Assembly: GCA_945875585.1 (NCBI GenBank)
Contig: CAMCLK010000009.1
Coordinates: forward strand, 1 to 64,000
Reading direction: 5' to 3'
Origin: Candidatus Kuenenia stuttgartensis
GTDB taxonomy: Bacteria; Planctomycetota; Planctomycetia; Gemmatales; Gemmataceae
DNA length: 64,000 bases
Both the position numbers and the translations under genes were made by a program. Below are positions 8,841 to 18,870 of this stretch, piece by piece. Below the pieces are notes generated by a model. That model ran no database searches and had not been told where the DNA came from. It saw only the letters and a program-made list of their open reading frames with translations. Within the stretch, counting starts at the first letter, position 1, and each line of letters starts with the position of its first letter.

Positions 8841-9341
8841 TCAGGCTGCCGGATCGATTCGGAACAACACCTGACCGTATTCAACAGGTTGCTTGCTTTC
8901 CACGCAGACCTCGACAATGGTGCCGGTTAAGTCGGCGGGGATTTCATTGAAGATTTTCATGGCTTCAATGATGCAGACAATGGTGCCAGGTCCCACCTTG
9001 CTACCAACCTGCACAAATGGCGGGTCTGTTGGCTTGGGAGAACTGTAGAAAGTTCCCGGTGTGGGGCTCTTGATTTCGAGCAGTTGCCGGGCAGGCTTAA
9101 CAGGCTCAATAGCTGCAGCAGCCACTGGAGCAGCGGCTACTGGTGCCGCGTGGGCAACGGGCGCCATGGCCACCGGGGTGGCTGTAAGGATGGGCATGGG
9201 AGCAGCAATAGCACGCTTCAGCTTGATGCAGCGTGTGCCATCCGCCAGTTCAAGTTCAGCCAGATCGTGTCGGCTCATCAGGCCAACCAGATCGCGCACA
9301 GTGCGCACATCGAATGGGCTCGGACCGCTTTCCTCTGCCAC
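8841..9341 (-). CDS. accB: Acetyl-CoA carboxylase biotin carboxyl carrier protein
   Basis: A 166-residue BCCP that carries biotin between AccC and the carboxyltransferase. Three parts are visible: an N-terminal helical segment ([20 protein letters not shown]), an Ala/Pro/Val-rich flexible linker at about 45-85, and a C-terminal biotinyl domain with [10 protein letters not shown]129 being the biotinylated lysine. The APTPGTFY-like block ([13 protein letters not shown]) precedes it. The start is GTG at 9341, with AAGGAG 7 bases upstream. It sits 18 bases after pepP and 35 bases before accC, so all three are probably cotranscribed. Confidence 0.97.
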   Translation of the reverse strand: MAEESGPSPFDVRTVRDLVGLMSRHDLAELELADGTRCIKLKRAIAAPMPILTATPVAMAPVAHAAPVAAAPVAAAAIEPVKPARQLLEIKSPTPGTFYSSPKPTDPPFVQVGSKVGPGTIVCIIEAMKIFNEIPADLTGTIVEVCVESKQPVEYGQVLFRIDPAA

Positions 9342-9359
9342 AGGAGACTCCTTACTTGC

Positions 9360-10466
9360 TTAACCTATGCCTGGGTTCATACCTTGCGGTAGCCGGCTAA
9401 GCCGCACACCGCCATCAGGCGTTACCAGATAATCGTCCTCGATACGCATTCCCAGTCTTCCCGGACAATATATTCCCGGCTCCAGTGTTACGACCATGCC
9501 TGCTTGCAACTCTTGTGCATTTCCTGGTCGAAAAAATGGCGCCTCGTGGATGTCTAGTCCGATTCCGTGGCCGCTGCCATGTACAAATAGGTGTTCCACG
9601 CCGTGGGTGGCCAGAACTGATCGTACCGCACGATCCACATCGCCGGCGGTATTTCCGGGCCTCAATTCTGCGGCGCCTGCTGTTTGCGCAGCCACAGCGG
9701 CCGTATATGCCTCATCAAGCCCAGGCATTCCGTCCACTTTCTGCCAAGCCAGAACTCGGGTCAGGTCGCTCCGGTAACCGTGTTTTTCTTGGGCGCCCCA
9801 ATCGACCAGAAGTTGGCTGGCACCATTAAGCAACACCGCTCCGGGATGATAGTGAGGCAATGCCGCGTTGGCACCTGCCGCCACAATGGTTGCGAAGGCT
9901 GATCCTACAGCACCTTCCCGGCGCATGTGGCGTTCTAGTTCCGCTGCGACTTCCGATTCGGTTTCCAAACGGCTCAAAAGTGGTTGCAGGGTTTCCCACG
10001 ATCTTTCTGCCATGCCGATGGCTTGCGTAATGGCCGCAACCTCGGCTGGGTCTTTCACGCGCCTGAGAGTTTCAACAGCATCCTGACATGGCTTCCACGA
10101 GGCCTGTGGTACCGATTCGCGCCACGTTTCCGCCTCGGCCACTGTTACGTGGTTGGCTTCGATACCAATCCTGTGGGCGTTAGTGGATCGAAGCACCTCG
10201 GCAAGTGCCATCACCAGCGTCACAGAGGGCGGACGGATAAATGAATCGACTTCCGGGCATTCGCGAGCCAGTTGTTCGCTATAGCGGCCGTCGCTGACCA
10301 GAAGGTCTTTGCCGGGTAAGCAGAGTAAGGCCGTACTGTCGCCGCTGAACCCTGTGAGATAGCGCACATTGACAGGGCGGGTGATGAGAAGAAGGTCGAG
10401 GTTCAGGCTTGCCAACCGCTGGCGCAGGCGGTCGCGGCGCTGCGCATGATTGAATGGCGATGACAT
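9360..10466 (-). CDS. pepP: Xaa-Pro aminopeptidase-like M24B peptidase
   Basis: 368 residues. The N-terminal creatinase-like domain includes VRYLTGFSGDSTALL. The C-terminal pita-bread domain keeps all five metal ligands: D in LLVDWGAQ, D in SDLTRVLAW, H in HGIGLDIHEAP, E in VTLEPGIY and E in MRIEDDYLVT. Family members remove N-terminal residues before proline using two metal ions. It is the first gene of the pepP-accB-accC group, an arrangement seen in many bacteria. No signal peptide, so cytoplasmic. The symbol is used by family; exact substrate range is not visible. Confidence 0.92.
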   Translation of the reverse strand: MSSPFNHAQRRDRLRQRLASLNLDLLLITRPVNVRYLTGFSGDSTALLCLPGKDLLVSDGRYSEQLARECPEVDSFIRPPSVTLVMALAEVLRSTNAHRIGIEANHVTVAEAETWRESVPQASWKPCQDAVETLRRVKDPAEVAAITQAIGMAERSWETLQPLLSRLETESEVAAELERHMRREGAVGSAFATIVAAGANAALPHYHPGAVLLNGASQLLVDWGAQEKHGYRSDLTRVLAWQKVDGMPGLDEAYTAAVAAQTAGAAELRPGNTAGDVDRAVRSVLATHGVEHLFVHGSGHGIGLDIHEAPFFRPGNAQELQAGMVVTLEPGIYCPGRLGMRIEDDYLVTPDGGVRLSRLPQGMNPGIG

Positions 10467-10539
10467 GAAACAAGCCCCATGGAGTCAGCTGGCATGATAT
10501 AGATTTGAAGCGTGAGGCAATGCGAGCCACTTATGGCAT

Positions 10540-11970
10540 TCAAGCGAGCACGCCATTGACCACTGATCCGTGCACATCGGTTAGCCGAAAATCGCGGCCC
10601 TGAAACCGGTACGTCAATCGTGTGTGATCGATGCCCAGTAGATGCATGATGGTCGCCTGTAGGTCGTGCACAGATACCGGATCGCGCGCTACGTTGTAGC
10701 TGAAATCATCGGTGGAACCGTGGGTATGGCCAGCCTTTACCCCTCCGCCCGCCATCCACATCGTGAAACAGCGGGGGTGGTGATCGCGTCCGGCTTCAAT
10801 ACTCTTCCAGTCCCCTTGACCAACAGGGCTACGGCCAAACTCGCCGCCCCATACCACCAGAGTATCGTCGAGAAGACCACGACGTTTCAGATCGGTGATC
10901 AGACCTGCTGTGGCTTGGTCGGTATCGCGGCAACGTGCGACGCACCAAGAAGGCAACCGGCTGTGGTGATCCCAATCTGGATGAAATAACTGAATGAAGC
11001 GCACGCCACGCTCGGCCAGACGCCGCGCCAGCACGCAGTTGGCGGCATAACTGCCCGGCCGACGGCTGTCGGGCCCATACAGCTCGAATGTTTCCGCGGG
11101 CTCGGCCGAAAGGTCGGTCAACTCGGGCACACTGCTTTGCATGCGGTACGCCATTTCGTACTGCCTGACACGGGTGAGCGTTTCGGGGTCGCCTGTCTGC
11201 GCCGCGCGCATCCTGTTCAATTCTGAAAGGCCATCCAGAGAACCTTTGCGAACCGCCAATGGCAATCCATCCGGATCCTGCAAGTATAGAACTGGCTCGC
11301 TGGCGTTGCGGAATCGGGCGCCCTGGTATCGTCCCGGTAGAAAACCCGAGCCCCAGTAGTAGTCGTACAAAGGCTGATCGCTTGGCCTCTGCATCTTTGA
11401 AACGAGAACAACAAAATCAGGAAGATTGCGGCTGGGAGAGCCCAGGCCGTAGCTGACCCAAGCGCCAATACTCGGCCGACCGGGTAGCTGGTGCCCGGTC
11501 TGAAGGAAAGTCATGGCTGGGGCATGATTGATATGTTCCGACGTCATCGACTTGATAAAGCAGATCTCGTCTGCCACACGGCCCATGTGTGGCAGCCACT
11601 CGCCAATGGTCGCCCCCGATTGGCCGTACTGGCGGAATGCGCATCGACTGGGCATAACGATCTGCTTCTGATTGGCAGTCATGCCCGTCAGGCGTTGCCC
11701 CATGCGCACCGATGCTGGAAGTTCGGTTCCGGCTTGTTTTACAAGATCTGGTTTGTGGTCAAATAGTTCCAGTTGTGAAGGACCACCCGACTGAGTCAAA
11801 AATATCACGCGTTTGGCCCGACCTTGTCGGGGTGGGGCCATGGGTTCGCCCCGAATCGACGAACCAATCAACCCATCGAGTGCGACCGCGCCAAGAGTGA
11901 TGCCCGCGCCACGGCCCAGAAAATGGCGCCGTGTGCTGGCCAGCAAGGTATCGGCGGTTGCGTTACTCAC
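10540..11970 (-). CDS. DUF1501 family exported protein
   Basis: 476 residues. RRHFLGRGAGITLGAVAL near residue 14 is a Tat-type signal. The body is the DUF1501 alkaline-phosphatase/sulfatase-like fold, with VIFLTQSGGPSQLELFDHKP at the start, VVWGGEFGRSP, GRDHHPRCFTMWMAGGG and DLQATIMHLLGIDH near the end. Activity is not established for the family. It starts at GTG 11970 inside the end of the upstream DUF1549 gene (8-base overlap, GTGAGTAA), with GAGG before it, so the two are translationally coupled. The same pair recurs at 24570-29140. Confidence 0.93.
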   Translation of the reverse strand: MSNATADTLLASTRRHFLGRGAGITLGAVALDGLIGSSIRGEPMAPPRQGRAKRVIFLTQSGGPSQLELFDHKPDLVKQAGTELPASVRMGQRLTGMTANQKQIVMPSRCAFRQYGQSGATIGEWLPHMGRVADEICFIKSMTSEHINHAPAMTFLQTGHQLPGRPSIGAWVSYGLGSPSRNLPDFVVLVSKMQRPSDQPLYDYYWGSGFLPGRYQGARFRNASEPVLYLQDPDGLPLAVRKGSLDGLSELNRMRAAQTGDPETLTRVRQYEMAYRMQSSVPELTDLSAEPAETFELYGPDSRRPGSYAANCVLARRLAERGVRFIQLFHPDWDHHSRLPSWCVARCRDTDQATAGLITDLKRRGLLDDTLVVWGGEFGRSPVGQGDWKSIEAGRDHHPRCFTMWMAGGGVKAGHTHGSTDDFSYNVARDPVSVHDLQATIMHLLGIDHTRLTYRFQGRDFRLTDVHGSVVNGVLA

Positions 11971-14900
11971 GGCTCAACGCCTCATCGAGATTGAAGATCA
12001 TGCCTGCGACCACGGCGCGGGAAGCCAAGGCAAGCTTGTCGATCGACGCGGGTGCTAAGAAAGTACCGTTGTTCAGATATTTGCCGGCGGCATCGGGCAT
12101 GTTTGAAAAGGCCGTCTTGGCTCGGACAAGTTCGCGCACCAGCACGGCAGATTCTGCGGGCGTGGGCGGTCTGCTCAATATCCGGCGGAACATGGCAGCT
12201 ACCACCTCAGTATCGGATTGATTGTTGATGAATGTCCTTGATGCCAAGGCGCGGGCAGCCTCCAGACGGACCGGGTCGTTCTGTAACGCAAGGGCCTGCA
12301 TGGGGGTGTTCGTGCGCGGAAAACGCACTTCACAGACCCGACGCTGAGCGCTGTCGAATAAGAAAGCCGGCGCTGCCGAGCGTCGCCAGAATGCGTAGAG
12401 GGTGCGCCTGTACTGCTCGGGTCCTTCAGTAGCTTCATAGCGGTTGCGGCCCATGGAAATATCTTCCCACACGCCCAAAGGCTGAGGTGGGCGAACCGGC
12501 GGGCCTCCCATGGCAGGGTTCAGAAGGCCTGAATCGGCCAGTGTGATATCGCGGATCATCCAGCTTGGTAATCGGTAGCGTGTTTGCCGTGCCAGCAATC
12601 GGTTGTCCGGATCGTGGGCGAGTGCTTCAGCAGAAACATTCGACGATTGGGCGTAGGTGGCGCTGGTGGTGATCAGTTTTAAAATGTGCCGCAGGTTCCA
12701 ACCGGAATCCATAAATTCAAAGGCCAGCCAGTCGAGCAATTCCGGATGTGTAGGTGCGTCGCCCTGAAGACCAAAGTCTTCGGGTGTGCGAACCAGTCCA
12801 GCGCCGAAGCATTGCTGCCACAAGCGGTTGACCACCACGCGCGCTGTGAGTGGGTTTTCGCGTGATGTTAACCATCGGGCCAATCCAAGGCGGTCAGGTG
12901 CTGTGTTTTTGGGCCACGGCGCCATGCTGGGTATGGCGCCTGCTTCAACCTTGGCACCCTTCTTGTCCCACACGCCACGTACCAGCACATGCGTGCTGCG
13001 CGGTTCCTTGCGTTGGGCCAGTACCATCACATCTACCGATTGGGCAGCTTTGGTTTCAGCCAGTTGCTTCTCGGCGCGCGCCAATGCTGCCGCCGCCTGC
13101 CGGTGTGGAACGAAGGTCGCCAGAAACTGCTCAAAAAGTCTGTTTTCCAGTTTTTTTGGAATCTCGCCACTGCCTACTTTGGCGAGTTCGTCGATCGGTG
13201 CTGTTGCCAATGTTCGCGCAGCTTCGCCCGCCTGATCGGTTGCCCATAATCTCATTTTGGCGATATTGCGGTCGCCCATGGTGGATCGCTGTCTGAGTTC
13301 GGCGACAAGATGTTCGTGAGGGTCCAGTTGAACAGGTTCGCTCAGTGCAAAGACCAAGGTGCGAGGTTCCTTGACATCGCGATCGAAGCTTGCCCATCCG
13401 TTGCGCGGATCGTCGTCGAGAGTGTCGCGAACATTGCCGTATCCGCCATGCTTTTTCGTGTCGGGCTGAAAGTCGGCGACAGCGGTGGCGATAACCACGT
13501 CGCGTGCCTGCTGTTTGGCGGATGAACGGGCGGTTATTTTGATATCGGTTAGGATAACATGGCCATCGGCCCCTCTTCCCACACCATGCTCACCGGGCAG
13601 AACCTCAACCTTGATTCCGGTAACCCATGGCAGGCTTGGTCGGAATACAATTTTGTAGTCGTCCTGTCTGGGGTTGTTGCCACTGGCCACCACAAACCCA
13701 TCGACAACCCTGAGGGTTGTGCCCTCCACCGATTCGGCACGCAACGGGTTTGCTGGTTGCCAGGCGCGTTTTCCCGCGCCAACGTGCGCTCGCGCGGTCT
13801 TCAACCATGTGGTAAACGGTGCCATGGCTTCAGCGCGGGTACGGGACTCTGCTGCTTTTCTTTCATCCACCAACCGTTGGCCCGCTTCAATTCCCCGCGC
13901 CACGTGTTGAGACTGGTACTTCAGATACGGTTTAGCCGCTTTGCCTGCCTTGCCGTCTTCATCGATGGAATCGAAGAACGCCGACATGCGGTAATAATCT
14001 GCCTGAGATACGGGATCATATTTGTGGTCGTGGCATTGGCAGCAGCCAAGTGTCAGTCCCAACCATGCCGTGCCCACGGTATTGACTCGGTCGATCACAT
14101 AATCAATCCGCGACTCTTCAGGATCCCGGCCGCCTTCGCCGTTGGTCATGTGGTGACGATGAAATGCTGTGGCGAGCACCTGCTCCGGACCATTTCCTGG
14201 CAGCAGATCACCCGCGCACTGTTCCAGTGTGAAGCGGTCGAATGGCATATTGGTGCGAAATGCGTTCACAACCCAGTCGCGCCAGGGCCAGTTGGTGCGA
14301 TCAGCATCTCCCTGAAAACCGTCGGTGTCGGCGTAGCGTGCCGCATCGAGCCAGTCCCATGCCATGCGCTCGGCAAAGGCGTTGGTGGCCATCAATTCGT
14401 CGCTGAATTTGCCGATCGAAGTAGCCGATGCATTGCGGGCCAAACTGGCTATTTGGGATTCCGATGGTGGTAGACCGGTCAGGTCGAATGCCAGTCGTCT
14501 GGCCAGCACATATGAATCGGCAAGGGCAGATGGTGTTTTGCCGGACTTTTCCAAGCGGGCCAGAACAAAGGAATCCACTGGGTTACGAACCCATCCCTGA
14601 TTGCGCACAGCAGGAATTGCGGGGCGGGCCACGGGTACAAAAGCCCAATGTTTCTCGTATCTGGCACCACTGGCAACCCATGCGCGCAGCAATTCGGTTT
14701 CTTGGGGCGTGAGCTTCTTTCCCGATTTGGCGGGAGGCATGTGTGTGTTGGCGTTGGTGGAGAGAACGCGTTTCAGCAGTTCGCTTTCTTCCGGTTTGCC
14801 GGGAACGATGGCACCCGTATCTCGCGCCGAGGTGGCATCGTCAAGACGCAGATCGGCTTTGCGGCTAGTGGCATCGGGCCCGTGGCAGGCGAAGCATTTG

Positions 14901-14989
14901 TCCGAAAGTATAGGCAGCACATCACGGGTGAACGACACAGGGTCGGCACCGCAAACAAGCAAGATTCCTGCGACTGCGAACGGAACCAT
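11963..14989 (-). CDS. DUF1549/DUF1553 protein with planctomycete cytochrome C (PSCyt1) domain
   Basis: 1008 residues. A short hydrophobic leader (FAVAGILLVCGA) is followed by a planctomycete c-type cytochrome domain with the heme site CFACH (DKCFACHGPDATSRKADLRL). Next is DUF1549 (LDAARYADTDGFQGD, LGLTLGCCQCHDHKYDPVSQ), a central beta-rich region, then DUF1553 (NRLWQQCFGAGLVRTPEDFG, SNTPMQALALQND-type motif as TNTPMQALALQND). A second possible heme motif, CQCHDHK, lies in DUF1549. Exported, probably periplasmic or paryphoplasmic; proposed roles in carbohydrate or polymer oxidation are not proven. Upstream partner of the DUF1501 gene, with an 8-base overlap. Confidence 0.93.
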   Translation of the reverse strand: MVPFAVAGILLVCGADPVSFTRDVLPILSDKCFACHGPDATSRKADLRLDDATSARDTGAIVPGKPEESELLKRVLSTNANTHMPPAKSGKKLTPQETELLRAWVASGARYEKHWAFVPVARPAIPAVRNQGWVRNPVDSFVLARLEKSGKTPSALADSYVLARRLAFDLTGLPPSESQIASLARNASATSIGKFSDELMATNAFAERMAWDWLDAARYADTDGFQGDADRTNWPWRDWVVNAFRTNMPFDRFTLEQCAGDLLPGNGPEQVLATAFHRHHMTNGEGGRDPEESRIDYVIDRVNTVGTAWLGLTLGCCQCHDHKYDPVSQADYYRMSAFFDSIDEDGKAGKAAKPYLKYQSQHVARGIEAGQRLVDERKAAESRTRAEAMAPFTTWLKTARAHVGAGKRAWQPANPLRAESVEGTTLRVVDGFVVASGNNPRQDDYKIVFRPSLPWVTGIKVEVLPGEHGVGRGADGHVILTDIKITARSSAKQQARDVVIATAVADFQPDTKKHGGYGNVRDTLDDDPRNGWASFDRDVKEPRTLVFALSEPVQLDPHEHLVAELRQRSTMGDRNIAKMRLWATDQAGEAARTLATAPIDELAKVGSGEIPKKLENRLFEQFLATFVPHRQAAAALARAEKQLAETKAAQSVDVMVLAQRKEPRSTHVLVRGVWDKKGAKVEAGAIPSMAPWPKNTAPDRLGLARWLTSRENPLTARVVVNRLWQQCFGAGLVRTPEDFGLQGDAPTHPELLDWLAFEFMDSGWNLRHILKLITTSATYAQSSNVSAEALAHDPDNRLLARQTRYRLPSWMIRDITLADSGLLNPAMGGPPVRPPQPLGVWEDISMGRNRYEATEGPEQYRRTLYAFWRRSAAPAFLFDSAQRRVCEVRFPRTNTPMQALALQNDPVRLEAARALASRTFINNQSDTEVVAAMFRRILSRPPTPAESAVLVRELVRAKTAFSNMPDAAGKYLNNGTFLAPASIDKLALASRAVVAGMIFNLDEALSRE

Positions 14990-15010
14990 GGACTGATTCC
15001 CCAGACCGAA

Positions 15011-16330
15011 TCAGCCGATCAGGCCATCGAGTACACCTGTGCTGTCACCCAAACGGTTGGCACCTACTCCAACTCGGTCGAGCATAGCCAGCCAGAGGTT
15101 GGCCAAGGGTGTTTCTTTGGAGAAGACCAGATGCCTGCCCCCCTTGATGCCAGCCGATTTGCCGCCAAGAAGGGCAATAGGCAGGTCATCGTGGTTGTGG
15201 GCATTACCATCGGAGTTGCCGGATCCGTATGCAAGGAGGCAGTGGTCCAAGAGGGTACCGTCGCCTTCGCGGATCGACTTCATTTTGCCAGCCAAATAGG
15301 CGAGTTGAGTCGTGTGGAAGAGGTTGATCTTGCTGATCTTCTCTTGCTTGGACTTGTCGTTGCCGTGGTGAGACAGGTCGTGGTGACCTTCAGATACTTG
15401 CGCGAATGGATAAGGCCGATTCGACCCCTCGTTGGCCAGCACGAACGTGGCTACGCGGGTGCTGTCGGTTTGGAATGCCAGCACGAGAAGGTCGCACAGC
15501 AGGCGCAGATGCTCCGGCAGGCTGGCTGGAACCCCGGCAGGTCGTCCAAACTCGGGTTTGGGCGCGGGTGGTAATTTCTCGGCGCGGGCGATGCGTTCCT
15601 CGATTTCGCGAACCGACGAGAAGTATTCATCAAGCTTGCGTCGGTCGGAGGCGCCCAGGCCGCCTGCCAACGATTTTGATTCTGTCAGAACATGGTCAAG
15701 AACGCTCTTGCGCACGCGGTCGCGTTCCTTGCGGCGCGGGTCGTTCGACTGCCCGAATAAGCGGTCAAACACCAACTTGGGATCGACTTCCTTCGGCAAT
15801 GGCTGGGTCGCCGACTTCCATGACATGGTGGATGAATAAACGCAGCTATAGCCCGAGTCGCAGTTGCCGGCCATGGCGCCTGCTTCTGATCCGATTTCAA
15901 GCGAGGCCAAACGCGTGAGGTGCCCGAGGCGGCTGGCCGCCACTTGGTCGGCAGAAAGTCCCGCGCGGATATCGGTGCCGTCTGTTTTGCGCGCCTGACT
16001 TCCCGTGAGGAATGCCGCCAACGCGCGGGCATGGTCGCCGCCGCCGTCGCCATGTGGACGGGCCTTGTCTGCTGTCAGTCCACTCAAAACAACCAGATCA
16101 TCGCGGAGTTTTTCTAGTGGCTGAAGGGTAGGAGGGAGAACTGTCATGACTCCCGGTGCGGCGGGCCGCCAGTCGGGCATATGCACGCCATTGGGCACAT
16201 ACATGAATGCCAAACGCTTGGGTGGAGTTGCCGGTGCCGCGGCACTGGTCAGGCCTTCAAGCCAAGGGAGCGCCACGGTGGCACCCATGCCTGTCAGAAT
16301 CCGCCTTCTGTTCACCATGCTATGAGTCAT
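15011..16330 (-). CDS. DUF1552 family exported protein
   Basis: 439 residues from the ATG at 16330, chosen because GGGAG lies 9 bases upstream and it begins directly with the leader MTHSMVNRRRILTGMGATVA, a Tat-like twin-arginine signal. The longer frame to 16408 would overlap the upstream gene. DUF1552 hallmarks are PKRLAFMYVPNGVHMPDW, SGLTADKARPHGDGGGDHAR, and near the end LLAYGSGNSDGNAHNHDDLP with LLGGKSAGIKGGRHL. Function unknown in the family; it is almost always paired with a DUF1592-type cytochrome, as here (25-base gap). Confidence 0.92.
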   Translation of the reverse strand: MTHSMVNRRRILTGMGATVALPWLEGLTSAAAPATPPKRLAFMYVPNGVHMPDWRPAAPGVMTVLPPTLQPLEKLRDDLVVLSGLTADKARPHGDGGGDHARALAAFLTGSQARKTDGTDIRAGLSADQVAASRLGHLTRLASLEIGSEAGAMAGNCDSGYSCVYSSTMSWKSATQPLPKEVDPKLVFDRLFGQSNDPRRKERDRVRKSVLDHVLTESKSLAGGLGASDRRKLDEYFSSVREIEERIARAEKLPPAPKPEFGRPAGVPASLPEHLRLLCDLLVLAFQTDSTRVATFVLANEGSNRPYPFAQVSEGHHDLSHHGNDKSKQEKISKINLFHTTQLAYLAGKMKSIREGDGTLLDHCLLAYGSGNSDGNAHNHDDLPIALLGGKSAGIKGGRHLVFSKETPLANLWLAMLDRVGVGANRLGDSTGVLDGLIG

Positions 16331-16355
16331 GATTACATTCTCCCGTGTCTGAATT

Positions 16356-18617
16356 CTATGGTTCGGTGCTTTTGGGTTCTTCCCCGCGGCGGAACCGGAA
16401 AGGATCACTGGCTACAATCGCCAAAACCACTTCGGAAAATCGGTCGTTCTTACCTGCTGAGCGTTTCAGAATCGTGTCCACTGCCCGGCGATCGTACGGC
16501 TCCAAGCCCCTGCCCATCGCATAAATAAGCAGTTTTTCGGTAAGTGCGCGCATGAATTTGTCGCGGTTGGCTCCAAGATAATCCTTCACGGCTTGCGGGC
16601 CGTTCAGTTTCACTCGACCGGGAAGTTCTCCGGTGGCGTCGATCGGTTGGCCTTCGTCTTTGTCGCGGAAGGCGCCAATGGCGTTGAACGATTCAAAGGC
16701 AAAGCCGAGTGCGTCCATTTTCTGGTGGCATGAGGAACACGATGGATTGCTGCGGTGCTGCTCCATGCGTTGTTTCAACGTACCTTTGAGAGCTTCACCA
16801 CCTTCTTTCAGCTCTGGAACATTGGGCGGTGGTGGGGGTGGCGGGGCGCCCAGCAACTGTTCGAGAACCCACTTGCCTCGCTTCACTGGCGAGGTGCGTG
16901 TTGGGTTCGACGTCACCGCCAACACTGCGGCCATGTTCGTCACGCCCCCGCGCGGCCAGCCAGTGGTGTCCACTTTCACAAACGATTCGCCCGTGATGGC
17001 TTTTCCACCCGGCTTAGTCGGTTTTTTATGCATGGCGTTGCCAGCGGTGTCGGCAATGCCATAAAAGCCCGCCAAGCGCTGGTTGAGGAATGTGTAGTTG
17101 GCGGTGACCAGTTCGGTGGCTGGGCGGTCTTCGCGAACGATGGTGTCAAACAGCTTCATAGCCTCTTCCCGCATGGCCTTGCGAAGCTGGTCATTGAAGA
17201 CAGGAAAACGAGTAAGATCGGGCGCGAATGAATCGAGACGTCTTAGCTGCAACCACTGCGGGAAAAACTGCTCGACCAAAGCCGATGATTTTGGATCGGC
17301 CAGCATCCGCTTTACCTGCTCTTCAAGCTTCCCTGAAAGCTGACCCTTTTCTGCCAAGGCTAGAAGGGTTTCATCCGGCATGGTGCTCCAGAGGAAGTAC
17401 GACAACCGGCTGGCCAGATGAATATCAGAAACTGGATACATTTGCGCGCGCGCTGGGCGGTCATCGCGTTCCACACGGAACAGAAAATGCGGCGATACCA
17501 GTACCGCCATAATGCCAATTTTCGCACCCGCTTCCCAACGGCCGGTTGCTTTTGATTCAGCCTGAGCCATGGCCACAAGCCGGTTGAGTTCGTCGCCACG
17601 AACAGGGCGGCGGTAGGCCCGACGGGTGAAACGACCCAATACCTCCCGTAAGCGCTGCTCGTCGGTTGTTGCGGTAGTGGCCAGCAGTTTCAGGTGAGAC
17701 GGTGGGCGCGTGTCAGCTGGGCCTGTTACTTCAAACCATTCCACCAAAAGGGCGCGTTCACCAGACCCGGCATTATCGACCCGCACCGAGAAACGTGTGG
17801 GTCCCGCAGGCAGGGTCGCTTCAATTTCGATTACTTGTGCCTTGTCGTCTTTCGTGATTACTTCCGCTGTTTTTAAAACGGTATCGTTGGCCATCAACGA
17901 AACCTTTGGCCAGATTCCCGATTCCGCTTTCGATGCTGCGCGCACGCGGAAGGTGTACTTGCCTTCCTGGTTCAAATTGAAGGGGGTGTGCAGGGTGTCT
18001 TTGGTTAATTCACGCCGCTTCAGGTCTTTCGGCTGGGCTGGTTCCAGGTACCGGGCGCTCATGTGCCGAACAGGAGGTTTTGGCGGATTCAGCACAATCG
18101 CCCTGTCCACAATGCTTTCAGCCGAGGCCAGATACCGCTCCAGCAATATCGGTGGTAGGGAGAGCACATCGCCAATGTTGTCGAAACCGTAACCGATGTC
18201 GTCGGCGGGAAAGTCTTCTGAAGGATTGAAGTCAACTCCTATCAGATCACGCACCGTATTGGCATATTCCACTCGGTTCAACCGGCGCGCTGTCACCTTG
18301 CCCGGGTCTGGGGGCGACGCGCGGTCAGCGACGTCCCAGATGGCTTCCACCGCACTGCTGAACGCTTCGATCGATTTGGGGTCTGGGCGAGGCTTGCTGG
18401 CCGGGGGCATGTCGCCACCGTGAGTACGTTCCAGAACCTGAATCCATGCCTTGCGGTTCTTCACCACCGCGGCACTGTCCATTTTCTCTAAACTTAGGCT
18501 GCCTTTGGCTTTAGGGCCTGAATGGCACGACAGGCAATGCGCGGAAACAAACGACCCGACCACCTCGGCAGGAGCCGGCGCGGCAAAGCAAACCAAGCAA
18601 GTGAACATTGCGAGCAT
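16356..18617 (-). CDS. DUF1592-type secreted cytochrome protein (DUF1587/1592/1588/1585)
   Basis: 753 residues with an N-terminal leader, then the heme motif CLSCH (SAHCLSCHSGPKAKGSLSLE). A DUF1587 block follows (TARRLNRVEYANTVRDLIGV) and a carbohydrate-binding-like beta region (~180-300). DUF1592 is marked by SRLSYFLWSTMPDETLL, DUF1588 by GVLT-type text (MAAVLAVTSNPTRTSPVKRG and LLGAPPPPPPPNVP), then CSSCHQKMDALGFAFE as a second CxxCH and DUF1585 at the C-terminus (TEKLLIYAMGRGLEPYDRR). Two heme c sites imply electron transfer outside the cytoplasm. It precedes its DUF1552 partner in one transcription unit. The physiological substrate is unknown. Confidence 0.93.
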   Translation of the reverse strand: MLAMFTCLVCFAAPAPAEVVGSFVSAHCLSCHSGPKAKGSLSLEKMDSAAVVKNRKAWIQVLERTHGGDMPPASKPRPDPKSIEAFSSAVEAIWDVADRASPPDPGKVTARRLNRVEYANTVRDLIGVDFNPSEDFPADDIGYGFDNIGDVLSLPPILLERYLASAESIVDRAIVLNPPKPPVRHMSARYLEPAQPKDLKRRELTKDTLHTPFNLNQEGKYTFRVRAASKAESGIWPKVSLMANDTVLKTAEVITKDDKAQVIEIEATLPAGPTRFSVRVDNAGSGERALLVEWFEVTGPADTRPPSHLKLLATTATTDEQRLREVLGRFTRRAYRRPVRGDELNRLVAMAQAESKATGRWEAGAKIGIMAVLVSPHFLFRVERDDRPARAQMYPVSDIHLASRLSYFLWSTMPDETLLALAEKGQLSGKLEEQVKRMLADPKSSALVEQFFPQWLQLRRLDSFAPDLTRFPVFNDQLRKAMREEAMKLFDTIVREDRPATELVTANYTFLNQRLAGFYGIADTAGNAMHKKPTKPGGKAITGESFVKVDTTGWPRGGVTNMAAVLAVTSNPTRTSPVKRGKWVLEQLLGAPPPPPPPNVPELKEGGEALKGTLKQRMEQHRSNPSCSSCHQKMDALGFAFESFNAIGAFRDKDEGQPIDATGELPGRVKLNGPQAVKDYLGANRDKFMRALTEKLLIYAMGRGLEPYDRRAVDTILKRSAGKNDRFSEVVLAIVASDPFRFRRGEEPKSTEP

Positions 18618-18870
18618 GTGTGATCTCAGGCAGGTGGAGACAGTCTACCTTATTGTAGAACCGCACGCCAATGCGGAACGACCACTGGATCAGGTCACCA
18701 AAAGGTTACAACCGCCAAACCAGCACATTGCACTGAAGCCGGCGTGAGAGTTGTTAATAGGTCGAAAAGATTATTTGTGCTCTGGTCGTTCGCCTCAACG
18801 GGTCTTACCGCCGATTCACTGGATCTTGTGAATGGTGAAAGACGTAGGAGTGTGTGAACACTTCAAATTG

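Noticed and set aside
13559-14473. 304-codon plus-strand frame
   Set aside because: Antisense to the DUF1549 gene whose product is clear; no ribosome site or domain.
16331-16408. N-terminal extension of the DUF1552 protein
   Set aside because: Would overlap the upstream DUF1592 gene; the ATG at 16330 has a better ribosome site and begins at a typical Tat leader.
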